The notes beneath the pieces were generated by a model. It saw only the letters and a program-made list of their open reading frames with translations, was not told the origin of the DNA and made no database searches. From Aquimarina sp. AU474 (GTDB taxonomy: Bacteria > Bacteroidota > Bacteroidia > Flavobacteriales > Flavobacteriaceae): a DNA stretch of 64,000 bases. The stretch spans positions 310,001-374,000 of the forward strand of contig NZ_OMPE01000004.1 of the NCBI RefSeq assembly GCF_900312815.1. Direction: 5' to 3'. Numbering within the stretch: the stretch's first letter is position 1; each line of letters starts with the position of its first letter. Made by a program: the position numbers and the translations under genes. Shown here piece after piece: positions 9,976 to 20,442 of the stretch.

Positions 9976-12900
9976 ATGAAGAAATTAAAGATTATTTTAA
10001 TCATTGCTACAGTACTTAATTTTAGTGTAGTTTTTGCGCAAGATTATGTGGTCAAAGTAACTCCAAGTGGGCCACCAGCCGGAGGAGATGTTCGTTTTGC
10101 TATTACCCGACTTGAATATAAAATGTTTAGTGGGGCTACTCAGGTAGATAGCTATAGTTTTATTAGTGATCAAGCTACTTTTCCTACAGCAATTATGACC
10201 TCGAATCAGAGGGTAACAAGGATTCAATTAGAATTTTCATATCAAGTCTCTAGTAGTTCTGCTCCTTATTCATGTAGTATAACAGAAGATATTATTCTAT
10301 CAGGAACTCAACAAGATTGCTACAAAAGAACCTTTACAAACAGCAGGTGTTCTTTGGATGTCGAATTAATTCATACTAAGGCAGCTATATCTCAACCGGT
10401 AAACGATAGTTTTTGTTTGGATGATGGCTTAACATTTACTAGAATAAATGATTGTACTAATGCCAGTTATCGTTGGTTTTATAATATTGATAGTGCAGGA
10501 ACCTTTAGAGATACTGGTGTGAGTACAGTGGGAAGACAACCAGCTGTTATCCCTTTTGGTAGGTTAATCCCTAGTAATTATAGGGGGAGTATTAGATTAA
10601 GGGCAAGAATAACTATAAGAGGAGTTAATTATAATTCTAATATTGTTGTATTTAATACATTGCCTTGTGCCCCCGAAATTTCTAGAATCATTCCTCGAAG
10701 TGCTTCTTGCGGAAGAAGCAATGGTGGACTTACTATAAATTTTAGAGAAGCCGTAAATCAAGAAATGTTATTTATTATAAGAGAAAGAGGTAGGCCAGTA
10801 GAAAGCGTACAGCAATATGTAGGAGGATCTAGTTTTGTATGGCCTACAAATAAAGGATTGCGTTCGGGTAGATATACACTTACCTACCAGCCTTTTCCAG
10901 GAGAGGCAATTGATCAACCAGGTACAATTGTGATAGGGGATACTCCAAAGATTCGTTTCTCTGCTTTTAAAACTGAAGACGTACAATGTTTTGGAGAAAT
11001 TACAGGAAGACTAACCATAACGGCAAGTAATGGTAATGGTCGATATCAATATAAAGTTAATGGCGGTCCATGGCGTAACTTTACAAGTGGAAACCGACAT
11101 GTATTAACCGGACTGGCTGGGCGTCAAAATTATAGAATAGAAGTACAAGATACAAGCGGTTGTGAAGGAGAAACAGCCTCAGGAAATGTAGGAGAAAATG
11201 TATTTATTAACGGGCCTGCGGATGGCGTAACTTTTAGGAATGTTCGAATTACAGATATTACGTTTAGAGGAGATAATACGGGAGCTATTAATTTGACTGT
11301 GTCGGGAGGATCGAGACCATATAATTATCAATGGAGTAATGGCAGCACAACAGAGGATATATCTGGATTACGAGCAGGATTTTATACACTTGTGGTAACA
11401 GATAATAACGACTGTGTATTCACTTCGCCAAGGTATGAAGTAACAGAGCCAGATGCTCTAAATGTGAATATTGAAATTGATCAAGTGGTATCGTGTACTG
11501 ATGATACGAATGGTGTTTTGGAAGCTAACCCAAGTGGAGGAATTGCTTCTGCAGGATATCAATATGAATGGACAAAAACTGGGGATCCATCTTTTGGTAG
11601 GACTACAAAAAGAATTACAAATCTATCTGCAGGAACATACAATGTTACAATTAGTAATGTAGGTGCACCAAGTACATCAGATGCCGAAACATTAGTTAAT
11701 CCAGCAACCTTATCCTTTTCGTCTCTTACTGTGCAAGATGTACTTTGTTTTGGAGAACGAACGGGTGCTATTAGATTTACTATTTCAGGAGGAAGACGAC
11801 CATACACTATTAATTGGAGCAATGGTGTGACACAAACGACAAATGGTTCAGTAGCTTTTGTTAATCAGCCAAGGGGAGAGTATAGTTTTCAAATTTTGGA
11901 CACCGAAAATTGTGCTATAAGTAGTACTGATCCCATTAGTATTACCGAAGAAGATGAAATCATTATTGATGTTGATGGTTTGGGGATTCAAGGTCCTACC
12001 ACAGTAAATGGAACTAATGGAGCGATAGATATAGAAGTTTCTGGAGGTACTGGCACCGGAACATATACTTATACATGGACCAGTGATCAATTTGGAGGTA
12101 CCATAACCACAGAAGATCTATCAAATTTAACTGAAGGAAATTATACAGTTACGATTACAGATGCAAATAACTGCCCCAAGATTAGAAATTTTGAATTAAA
12201 AGATCCAGAACCTTTAGAGGCTTCTATACAAATAGATCAAGATATTTTATGTTTTGGGCAAAAAGCGAATTTAACTGCTATTGTGCAAGGGGGAGTTACC
12301 AACTCGGCGCAAAGCCATAGTTACCAATGGTATGTTATTGAATCTGGAGTACCTGTAGAAATAACAGGAGAAACCAATCGATCCATTACAGGTTTAGACG
12401 AAGGTATTTATGAAGTTATGGCTACCGATATTGTTGGAGTTTCTAAAATAAGCGATAGAGAAACGTTTATTGAACCTTCAGAAATTATATTAGGAGGTAC
12501 GCATATAGATGTATTCTGTAACGGAGGTAATAACGGAAGTATTGATCTTACTGCTAATGGTGGTACCGGGGTATTAACGTATAGTTGGAGTAAACAGGAA
12601 GATGTTTTATTTAATAGTACAGATCAAGATCTAAATAATTTAACTTCAGGTACGTATATAGTAGAAGTTCGTGATGAAAATATAGAATGTGTGAAGCGTA
12701 AAACTTTTGTAGTAACGCAACCAGATAATCCATTAACCATTATAGATTCTTCTCAAGAAAACGTAAAAATATTTGATGAGAGTACAGGTTCAATATCGAT
12801 TACTGTTTCTGGTGGTACCTTAGGCTATATCTATAAGTGGACCAAACTCGAAGACTTAGGTTTTTTATCTACCGAAAAAGATTTGACCAATATCAAAGCA

Positions 12901-15900
12901 GGTAATTATACCGTAGAAATAGTTGATGCTAATATAAATACGACTACATCTAATGCAGGATGTATGACGTCTATGGATTTTGAAATCACTCAACCGGATA
13001 AGTTAGAGGTAGAGATTACGATTGGTAACCCCTTGGATTGCTTCGAATTTGTAAATGGTGTTTTAGATGCAAATGCTATTGGGGGTATCGAAGATCAACC
13101 ATATAGTTACAATTGGTTTAAAATTACAGATGGTCAAGAGGTAGAGATTACTCAGGGTGCATCTTTAAGCTTCGCAGAAAATTTAGGAAGTGGTAGTTAT
13201 AAAGTAATTGTAGAAGATGTTAATGGAGCGATAGCTTCAGATACTTTTATTTTTGAAGAACCAGACAAAATAGTCGTTTCATTAATTGGTACAACTGGAG
13301 TAAAGTGTTTTGGCGAATCTAACGGAAGTTTACGACTTAATATAGTGGGAGGAACACCATTTGATGATGATACTTATATATTAGAATTGTATAGAAACGG
13401 AAATTTTTATACCAATGGTTCTTTCCCAGTAGGAGATGTAGAGTTTGATGATTTACCCGAAGGGAATTATGAGATTACAGTCCAAGATAAAAATGGTTGC
13501 CCTCAAATTGAAGTACCAGATGCCATAAAAGTTATACAACCCGATGCTCCTTTACGTATTTCTGATGTTGATGTCATTGATCTAACAGGATTTGAAACAC
13601 AAAATGGTATCGTTACGGTTACCGTATCCGGAGGAACTAAAGAATATAAATATGAATGGCGAAGAGAAAATGAAACAAGTATTATTGGTAGAGAAAGTAC
13701 AATAGATAATTTACCTATAGGAAATTATGAGGTAACGGTTATAGACGCTAATGACTGTACAACAAATGGATTGTATACACTAGAACAACCAGATAAATTG
13801 GAAGTCACTGTAGATTACCCAAGTATTGGCGGTAGAGTATCTTGTAATGGAGCTAAGGATGCTATATTGGAAGCTGCGGTTACAGGTGGAGTACCTTTCG
13901 ATTTAGATACAAATCCTTACTACCATTATCAATGGTATGAAGATGACGATCCGAGCTTGGTAATCGGTACAAATCAAATACTTAATAATATTGGAAAAGG
14001 AAATTATTTTGTAATCGTTACGGATATTAATAATAATATCACAAAGTCGTTGACTTTTGAAGTAGAAGAGCCATCGATAATTACAATCAATATAACCAGT
14101 ACAACTAATATAACATGTTTTAATGATGCTTCAGGAGGCATTACCGTTGAAGTTTCTGGAGGAACACCTTTTGATAATGGAGAGTATTTATATAATTGGA
14201 GCAATGGGGATACCACAAAGGATGTTTCTAACCTTTTGGCAGGTAACTATTTCTTAACCGTAACCGATAGGAATGGTTGTCAAATGAATACGGCGGATAT
14301 AACTCTTAACGAACCGGGGCCATTAACCATAACTGAAATAAGTAGAGTGCAAGCTTCTTCATCAATAGCAAGAGATGGATCTATAACCATAAATGTAACG
14401 AGTGGTACGCCACCCTATAATTATGAATGGTATGATCCTAATGGAGCGCAGTTTCCTTCAAATACCAATACACTTACTAATACCGGGAATGGGGAGTATT
14501 TTGTTACCATTACTGATGCTAACCTATGTGTTATCGAAAGAAGAAATATAGATGATCCTATAGCTGGACTTTCTGTGGATATCGTTCAAATAAACCCTGT
14601 ATTATGTCAGGGGTCTAATACAGCAAGTTTACGTGCGAATGTGATGGGAGGTATTCCGTTTTCCAGTAATGATCCGTTTATATATACTTGGTATGAAGAA
14701 GGTAATCCTAACTCGATTGGTGAGGGTCGAGTAGTATATGAACTTCCTATCGGGAACTATTATGTTATTATTGAAGATGCAGTTGGTGATACTATACAAA
14801 GTGATGTGTATGAAATAAACGGACCTCCTGTAGAGTTAGAAGTTACTCTCGCCACGGATTATGTTAATTGTGGAGATCAAAATGATTGGACCATTACAGC
14901 GACTGTAGTAGGTGGGGTTCAACCATATAATTATTTTTGGCAAAATGGATTTAGTGTTGATCAAGAATTGATCGATGTTCCTTCGGGAACATATACGCTT
15001 GTCATTCAGGATGCTCGTGGATGTATTGCTCAAACTACTATTACAACATTTGACCCGGTCCCTTTAGAGGCTAATATCTCAGGAACAGACCCTTTGTGTT
15101 ATCAAGGCAGTACAGGTATGGCAGAAATAGAAGCACTGGGCGGAGTTCCTCCTTATACTTATGTCTGGAGTACAGGTGCTGTTACAGCAAGTATTTCAAA
15201 TATTCCTGAAGGAGATTATTTTGTTGAGGTTATGGACAACAAAGGATGTACAATTATAAAAGAAATAACACTAATAGATCCTAATGAGATTTTGTTGGAT
15301 ATTGGTCCAGATAATAAAATATTATGTCAAGGGCAGACCTATACTGTTGATGCCAGTATTGATGATCCTAGCGCAACATATAGATGGACTTCAGGTAAGG
15401 GATTTGAGAGTTTTGATGCTGAAGTAACACTATCTGAAGAAGCAAATTATCAAATAGAAATCACTACGGGACTAGGATGTATTGCAACTGCAAATTTATC
15501 AATAACGGTAAGAGAAACTCCATTGATAGCAGAGTTTCTGTTGTCTTCTGATGTATTTGTAAACCAGGGATTTGTATTGGCAAATGTGAGTTATCCTACA
15601 CCAGATCGTGTAGAGTGGACTTTCCCCGAGAAAACTCAAGTTATTGATATTGATGATACGTATGCCGAAATTCAATTTAGTGAAATAGGAGAATATAAGG
15701 TAAGTATGACTGTTTATCTGGATGGATGTCAAGAAACTTTCTCTGAAACTATAATCGTTAGAGAACAATCAACCTCATCCGATGATGATACGGGTAATTT
15801 TTTAAAGGACTTTACGATCTATCCAATTCCTACAGATGGTAATTTCACTATAGAAATGAAATTTAAAGAAGTAGTACCTATCTCCTTTAATATATATAGT

Positions 15901-16065
15901 GTGGTAAGTAATACTCCTGTGTTGGCTACGGCATACAAAAATGATGGAGCTTCAGAATATTCAATACCAATGAGTCTGAAAGGGCAAAATTTACCTCCTG
16001 GAGTTTATTTTATCATCTTAGAGGTTCCGGGCAAACGTTACGTGCATAAAATTGTAATAGAGTAA
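9976..16065 (+). CDS. SprB-repeat cell-surface protein with type A T9SS sorting domain
   Basis: A 2029-residue protein with a signal peptide ending near F-A-Q-D. From about residue 320 to 1780 it is a long series of SprB-like repeats, each with a G-S/A-I-x-L/I start, V-S-G-G-T, then Y-x-Y-x-W-S/T, L-x-x-G-x-Y and V-T-D-x-N-x-C. SprB repeats are typical of gliding adhesins and other flavobacterial surface proteins. The last 90 residues match a type A T9SS C-terminal domain (I-Y-P-I-P-T-D-G-N-F-T-I, then P-P-G-V-Y-F-I and a final H-K-I-V-I-E), so it should cross the outer membrane by T9SS and be anchored outside. It is last in the three-gene operon and is much longer than average surface adhesins. 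Confidence 0.92.
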   Translation: MKKLKIILIIATVLNFSVVFAQDYVVKVTPSGPPAGGDVRFAITRLEYKMFSGATQVDSYSFISDQATFPTAIMTSNQRVTRIQLEFSYQVSSSSAPYSCSITEDIILSGTQQDCYKRTFTNSRCSLDVELIHTKAAISQPVNDSFCLDDGLTFTRINDCTNASYRWFYNIDSAGTFRDTGVSTVGRQPAVIPFGRLIPSNYRGSIRLRARITIRGVNYNSNIVVFNTLPCAPEISRIIPRSASCGRSNGGLTINFREAVNQEMLFIIRERGRPVESVQQYVGGSSFVWPTNKGLRSGRYTLTYQPFPGEAIDQPGTIVIGDTPKIRFSAFKTEDVQCFGEITGRLTITASNGNGRYQYKVNGGPWRNFTSGNRHVLTGLAGRQNYRIEVQDTSGCEGETASGNVGENVFINGPADGVTFRNVRITDITFRGDNTGAINLTVSGGSRPYNYQWSNGSTTEDISGLRAGFYTLVVTDNNDCVFTSPRYEVTEPDALNVNIEIDQVVSCTDDTNGVLEANPSGGIASAGYQYEWTKTGDPSFGRTTKRITNLSAGTYNVTISNVGAPSTSDAETLVNPATLSFSSLTVQDVLCFGERTGAIRFTISGGRRPYTINWSNGVTQTTNGSVAFVNQPRGEYSFQILDTENCAISSTDPISITEEDEIIIDVDGLGIQGPTTVNGTNGAIDIEVSGGTGTGTYTYTWTSDQFGGTITTEDLSNLTEGNYTVTITDANNCPKIRNFELKDPEPLEASIQIDQDILCFGQKANLTAIVQGGVTNSAQSHSYQWYVIESGVPVEITGETNRSITGLDEGIYEVMATDIVGVSKISDRETFIEPSEIILGGTHIDVFCNGGNNGSIDLTANGGTGVLTYSWSKQEDVLFNSTDQDLNNLTSGTYIVEVRDENIECVKRKTFVVTQPDNPLTIIDSSQENVKIFDESTGSISITVSGGTLGYIYKWTKLEDLGFLSTEKDLTNIKAGNYTVEIVDANINTTTSNAGCMTSMDFEITQPDKLEVEITIGNPLDCFEFVNGVLDANAIGGIEDQPYSYNWFKITDGQEVEITQGASLSFAENLGSGSYKVIVEDVNGAIASDTFIFEEPDKIVVSLIGTTGVKCFGESNGSLRLNIVGGTPFDDDTYILELYRNGNFYTNGSFPVGDVEFDDLPEGNYEITVQDKNGCPQIEVPDAIKVIQPDAPLRISDVDVIDLTGFETQNGIVTVTVSGGTKEYKYEWRRENETSIIGRESTIDNLPIGNYEVTVIDANDCTTNGLYTLEQPDKLEVTVDYPSIGGRVSCNGAKDAILEAAVTGGVPFDLDTNPYYHYQWYEDDDPSLVIGTNQILNNIGKGNYFVIVTDINNNITKSLTFEVEEPSIITINITSTTNITCFNDASGGITVEVSGGTPFDNGEYLYNWSNGDTTKDVSNLLAGNYFLTVTDRNGCQMNTADITLNEPGPLTITEISRVQASSSIARDGSITINVTSGTPPYNYEWYDPNGAQFPSNTNTLTNTGNGEYFVTITDANLCVIERRNIDDPIAGLSVDIVQINPVLCQGSNTASLRANVMGGIPFSSNDPFIYTWYEEGNPNSIGEGRVVYELPIGNYYVIIEDAVGDTIQSDVYEINGPPVELEVTLATDYVNCGDQNDWTITATVVGGVQPYNYFWQNGFSVDQELIDVPSGTYTLVIQDARGCIAQTTITTFDPVPLEANISGTDPLCYQGSTGMAEIEALGGVPPYTYVWSTGAVTASISNIPEGDYFVEVMDNKGCTIIKEITLIDPNEILLDIGPDNKILCQGQTYTVDASIDDPSATYRWTSGKGFESFDAEVTLSEEANYQIEITTGLGCIATANLSITVRETPLIAEFLLSSDVFVNQGFVLANVSYPTPDRVEWTFPEKTQVIDIDDTYAEIQFSEIGEYKVSMTVYLDGCQETFSETIIVREQSTSSDDDTGNFLKDFTIYPIPTDGNFTIEMKFKEVVPISFNIYSVVSNTPVLATAYKNDGASEYSIPMSLKGQNLPPGVYFIILEVPGKRYVHKIVIE

Positions 16066-16172
16066 TAATATGGGTAAATAACTATGGTTAAATGAGATAT
16101 TAAAAGAAGGTATCTTCGACTTCAATTTTCATTAATCTTGTGTTAAACAAAAATCAATTACACATTTTTTCG

Positions 16173-16180
16173 TAATTTTG
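16173..16180 (+). promoter_or_regulatory. Candidate -7 element (TAATTTTG) before the metal-efflux operon
   Basis: The octamer fits the Bacteroidota -7 consensus TAnnTTTG and lies 8 bp before the ATG at 16189, which would give a very short leader. No convincing TTG -33 box lies at the usual spacing, so this is tentative. Confidence 0.35.
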
Positions 16181-16188
16181 TTGATCAA

Positions 16189-16605
16189 ATGAAAAAGGTA
16201 ATTCATAATATAGCGGCAGTTCTATTGGCTTTTGTAGTGTTATTTTCTACAATGTCCTTTACTGTGAATATGCATTATTGTGGCAATACTTTGATGAATG
16301 TTGCATTGTATAAGGAGGCTAAATCCTGCAGTATGGAAATGCAACAAATGCAACCGCCATCAGATTTTCATGTAATGAAAAAGAGTTGTTGTACAGATAA
16401 ACAACTTAATTTTGAAGGGCAAGATGAGTTAAAAACTTCGTTTGATAAACTCACATTTGATCAACAAACATTTATTACTACCTTCTTCTATTCATATGTA
16501 AACCTTTTTGAAGGTTTAGAAGAGAATGTGATTCCTTTTAAAGAATATCCACCTCCTTTATTGGTCAAAGATATTCAAGTACTTTACGAGACTTTTCTTA
16601 TTTGA
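16189..16605 (+). CDS. HYC_CC_PP family exported protein at the head of a metal-efflux operon
   Basis: A 138-residue protein with an N-terminal hydrophobic segment (signal peptide or anchor). It carries the three signatures that name the Bacteroidota HYC_CC_PP family: M-H-Y-C-G near residue 30, K-S-C-C-T in the middle (about residue 65), and E-Y-P-P-P-L near the C-terminus. A Met-rich stretch lies between them (M-E-M-Q-Q-M-Q). Members of this family commonly sit beside copper/silver efflux genes, as here, where cusA follows after about 100 bp. The Cys, His and Met residues suggest periplasmic metal binding; that role is inferred. Confidence 0.85.
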   Translation: MKKVIHNIAAVLLAFVVLFSTMSFTVNMHYCGNTLMNVALYKEAKSCSMEMQQMQPPSDFHVMKKSCCTDKQLNFEGQDELKTSFDKLTFDQQTFITTFFYSYVNLFEGLEENVIPFKEYPPPLLVKDIQVLYETFLI

Positions 16606-16711
16606 TTTTTTAAACTATAAGTGTATAATTCCTCAGTTTTTACAGATTTGAGAATATCACTTTGCTATTGCGTTTTTCAAAACCAATGTTTAATAGTTTA
16701 ATTGTCATAAC

Positions 16712-19700
16712 ATGCTAAACAAAAGCATAAAATTTATTATTGAAAATAAACTCGTTGCTGTACTCTTACTATTAGTTTTTATAGGATGGGGTATTATAAA
16801 TGTGCCATTTAATTGGGATACTGGTTTTTTACCTCGAGATCCAGTTGCTGTGGATGCCATACCAGATATTGGCGAGAACCAACAGATAGTTTTTACTAAA
16901 TGGACTGGTCGTTCTCCGCAGGATATAGAAGATCAAGTTACTTACCCATTAACTACTGCTTTATTAGGAGTTCCGGGAGTAAAAACGATACGAAGTTCTT
17001 CAATGTTTGGGGTCTCAACGATCTATATAATTTTTGAAGAGGATGTTGAGTTTTATTGGAGCCGAAGTCGTATTCTCGAAAAAATCAATGCATTGCCAAC
17101 CGGGTTACTCCCAAACGGAATACAACCATCTCTTGGTCCGGATGCAACCGGTTTAGGTCAGATTTTTTGGTATACCCTTGAAGGTCGTGATGAACAAGGA
17201 AAAGTAACCGGTGGATGGGATTTACAGGAACTAAGAAGTATACAAGACTATTATGTGAAATATGGGTTGACCTCTGCGGGTGGTGTAGCAGAGGTGGCAT
17301 CAATAGGAGGATATGTTAAAGAGTATCAGGTAGACGTAAATCCAGAATTGATGCTTCAATATAATATTAGTTTACATCAAGTTATAAAAGCAGTTAAAGA
17401 AAGTAACAAAGATATAGGGGCACAAACTTTAGAGATTAATAAAGCCGAGTATTTTGTTCGTGGTTTGGGATATGTAAAATCTATAGATGACATTAACAAT
17501 GCAGTAATTACTTCCAAAGACTTTACATCTATTCGTGTTGGAGATATTGCTTCAGTATCATTAGGTCCATCAACGAGACGAGGAATGTTAGATAAAGAAG
17601 GAGCCGAAGTGGTAGGGGGCGTTGTGGTAGCTAGATATGGAGAGAACCCTTTAAAAGTTATCGAAAACATTAAACTAAAAATTAACGAGCTACACTCAGG
17701 ATTACCATCAAAAAAATTGAATGATGGTAGCACTTCTCAATTAACAATAGTACCGTTTTATGATCGTTCCGAATTAATTACCGAAACCTTAGGAACACTT
17801 AATGAAGCACTTACTTTAGAGATATTAATTACAATTTTTGTGATTGTGATTATGGTGTTTAACCTTAGAGCATCTATATTAATTTCAGGATTACTTCCTG
17901 TAGCTGTATTAATGGTATTTATTGCCATGAAACTATTTAATATAGATGCTAATATTGTGGCACTATCTGGGATAGCTATAGCCATAGGTACTATGGTTGA
18001 TGTGGGGGTAATACTGTCTGAAAATATTATTAAACATTTAGAAAAAGACAAGGAAAAACTTCCTGTTAATTTAATAGTATATAATGCTACTACCGAGGTT
18101 TCTGGAGCCGTACTTACAGCCGTTTTTACAACAATTATAAGTTTTATTCCTGTATTTACGATGATAGGAGCAGAGGGCAAACTTTTTAGACCACTAGCTT
18201 TTACTAAGACTATGGCACTTATCGCCTCGTTGATAGTTGCATTGTTTCTAATTCCGCCATTTGCGGCCTTTATATTCAAAAAAAGAAATATAAATAACTT
18301 TATAAAAAAGGGGCTTCAAGCGATTTTAATTTTAATGGGATTAATTGTTGTTTTTAATGGTGTGCTATTGGGTATAGTACTTATTGCATTTGGAGTTATT
18401 GGAATTCTTAAAGAAAAAAAGATACTTTCTTCTGAGCAGGCAAAACGCTTTAAGGTTTTGATCACTGTAATAACTATCATAGTTTTATTAGGTCAATATT
18501 GGAGGCCTCTGGGCGTAGATAAAAATATTTTTTGGAATCTAATTTTTGTTGGAGGCATAGGTTTTACTTTGTTAGGAACGTTTATGCTATTCAAAAAATA
18601 CTACACTATTATTTTACGATGGGCACTACAAAATAAAATTCTTTTTCTTTCGATACCCATAGTTATCATTGTTCTTGGTTTTCTAATCATGAAAAATACA
18701 GGCAAAGAATTTATGCCTTCTCTTAATGAGGGGTCTTTTCTTTTAATGCCTACATCGATGCCCCACGCTGGTGTTGAAGAAAACAAAAGAATATTAAAAC
18801 AATTGGATATGGCAGTGGCAAATATTCCTGAGGTAGAAACTGTGGTTGGTAAAGCAGGGCGTGTAGAATCTGCTTTAGATCCAGCACCATTATCGATGTA
18901 TGAAAATATGATACGATATTGGCCAGAGTATATGCTTAATGATAGAGGAGAACGACAACGATTTCGAGTGGATAAGGATGGTTTTTTTGTGTTAAGAGAT
19001 AGTACAATACTGTATAATGAAAACAATGCAGTACGTTCTAAGATAGGTAAAAGAGTTTCAAAATTTGAATATTATGGGATTCAGAGAAAACATCTTATAC
19101 CGGATAATGATGGAGAGTTTTTTCGAAATTGGAGACCTAAAATTAAATCTCCAGATGATATATGGAATGAAATCATAAAGTCAACTCGATTACCAGGGAT
19201 AACGTCAGCTCCTAAACTTCAACCGATAGAGACGCGTTTGATTATGTTACAAACAGGTATGCGTGCACCAATGGGAATAAAAATAAAAGGGCAAGATCTT
19301 AAACAAATCGAAGGTTTTGGGTTTGAACTAGAGCAGATTCTCAAACAGGTTGAAGGAGTGAAAAAAGAAGCTGTTTTTGCAGATAGAATTGTTGGTAAAC
19401 CGTATTTGCTAATAGATATTGATAGAGATCAATTGGTACGCTATGGCCTTTCTATAGAAGAGGTACAGAATACAATAGAAATTGCAATAGGAGGAATGCC
19501 AATTACGCAAACTGTAGAAGGTCGAGAACGATACAATATTAGAGTACGGTATCCTAGAGAACTTCGTTCTAGTCCAAATGATTTAAATAAGGTATATGTC
19601 GCCTTAAAGAATGGAAGCCAAATACCTTTAACAGAATTGGCAACTATAAAATATGAACAAGGACCCCAGTTAATCAAAAGTGAGGATACTTTTCTTATTG

Positions 19701-20437
19701 GTCATGTGCTATTTGATAAGTTATTTGATTACGCCGAGTTAGACGTGGTTATTAGAGCTCAAGAACGTATTAAGAAATTTATAGATAAAGGAGAATTAGT
19801 AGTACCAGAAGGAATCAGTTATGAGTTTGCAGGAACATATGAAAACCAAATACGAGCAGAGAAAACCTTGAACATTGTTATACCACTGGTTTTATTATTA
19901 ATTTTTGTCATTTTGTATTTCCAGTTTCGATCTGTAGCAACTTCTTTAATGGTGTTTGGAGGCGTAGCTGTTGCTTTTGCGGGAGGATTTATTATGATTT
20001 GGCTGTATGGTCAAGAATGGTTTTTAAATTTTCATTTTTTTGGAGAAAACTTAAGAGATCTTTTTCAGATACATACTATAAATTTAAGTGTTGCCGTTTG
20101 GGTTGGTTTTATAGCATTATTTGGCATTGCTACAGACGATGGAGTACTTATGGCTACATATCTTAATCAAGCTTTTGATAGAAATAAGCCAGAATCTTTA
20201 AATGAAATTCGAACATCCGTGATAGAGGCGGGAGAAAAAAGAATACGGCCTTGCCTTATGACAACAGCTACAACCATATTGGCATTATTGCCCATTCTAA
20301 CATCTACAGGTAAAGGGAGTGATATTATGGTTCCTATGGCAATCCCATCTTTTGGAGGTATGGTTGTGGCGTTGATAACACTATTTATAGTCCCGGTACT
20401 TTATAGTTGGAGGAAAGAAATTAAAATAAAACAATAG
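16712..20437 (+). CDS. cusA: Heavy-metal RND efflux pump, CusA/CzcA family
   Basis: The inner-membrane proton-driven pump of a tripartite efflux system, exporting Cu(I)/Ag(I)-type ions from periplasm or cytoplasm. The protein has 1241 residues, longer than proteobacterial CusA (about 1050). The extra length is largely an insertion after the S-A-L-D-P-A-P-L-S-M segment, in the second periplasmic half. Visible family hallmarks are P-D-I-G-E-N-Q near the start, G-T-M-V-D-V-G-V-I-L with the intramembrane Asp of the proton relay, the Met-containing M-L-Q-T-G-M segment where CusA has metal-relay methionines, and the C-terminal G-I-A-T-D-D-G-V helix. It is followed 5 bp later by the TolC-like gene. 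The Met residues and the operon partners favour copper/silver over zinc/cobalt, but specificity is not proven. Confidence 0.93.
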   Translation: MLNKSIKFIIENKLVAVLLLLVFIGWGIINVPFNWDTGFLPRDPVAVDAIPDIGENQQIVFTKWTGRSPQDIEDQVTYPLTTALLGVPGVKTIRSSSMFGVSTIYIIFEEDVEFYWSRSRILEKINALPTGLLPNGIQPSLGPDATGLGQIFWYTLEGRDEQGKVTGGWDLQELRSIQDYYVKYGLTSAGGVAEVASIGGYVKEYQVDVNPELMLQYNISLHQVIKAVKESNKDIGAQTLEINKAEYFVRGLGYVKSIDDINNAVITSKDFTSIRVGDIASVSLGPSTRRGMLDKEGAEVVGGVVVARYGENPLKVIENIKLKINELHSGLPSKKLNDGSTSQLTIVPFYDRSELITETLGTLNEALTLEILITIFVIVIMVFNLRASILISGLLPVAVLMVFIAMKLFNIDANIVALSGIAIAIGTMVDVGVILSENIIKHLEKDKEKLPVNLIVYNATTEVSGAVLTAVFTTIISFIPVFTMIGAEGKLFRPLAFTKTMALIASLIVALFLIPPFAAFIFKKRNINNFIKKGLQAILILMGLIVVFNGVLLGIVLIAFGVIGILKEKKILSSEQAKRFKVLITVITIIVLLGQYWRPLGVDKNIFWNLIFVGGIGFTLLGTFMLFKKYYTIILRWALQNKILFLSIPIVIIVLGFLIMKNTGKEFMPSLNEGSFLLMPTSMPHAGVEENKRILKQLDMAVANIPEVETVVGKAGRVESALDPAPLSMYENMIRYWPEYMLNDRGERQRFRVDKDGFFVLRDSTILYNENNAVRSKIGKRVSKFEYYGIQRKHLIPDNDGEFFRNWRPKIKSPDDIWNEIIKSTRLPGITSAPKLQPIETRLIMLQTGMRAPMGIKIKGQDLKQIEGFGFELEQILKQVEGVKKEAVFADRIVGKPYLLIDIDRDQLVRYGLSIEEVQNTIEIAIGGMPITQTVEGRERYNIRVRYPRELRSSPNDLNKVYVALKNGSQIPLTELATIKYEQGPQLIKSEDTFLIGHVLFDKLFDYAELDVVIRAQERIKKFIDKGELVVPEGISYEFAGTYENQIRAEKTLNIVIPLVLLLIFVILYFQFRSVATSLMVFGGVAVAFAGGFIMIWLYGQEWFLNFHFFGENLRDLFQIHTINLSVAVWVGFIALFGIATDDGVLMATYLNQAFDRNKPESLNEIRTSVIEAGEKRIRPCLMTTATTILALLPILTSTGKGSDIMVPMAIPSFGGMVVALITLFIVPVLYSWRKEIKIKQ

Positions 20438-20442
20438 TCCAG

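Noticed and set aside
9976..16065. Recent DNA repeats in the SprB-repeat gene
   Set aside because: The protein repeats are diverged at DNA level; no near-identical tandem copies were seen.
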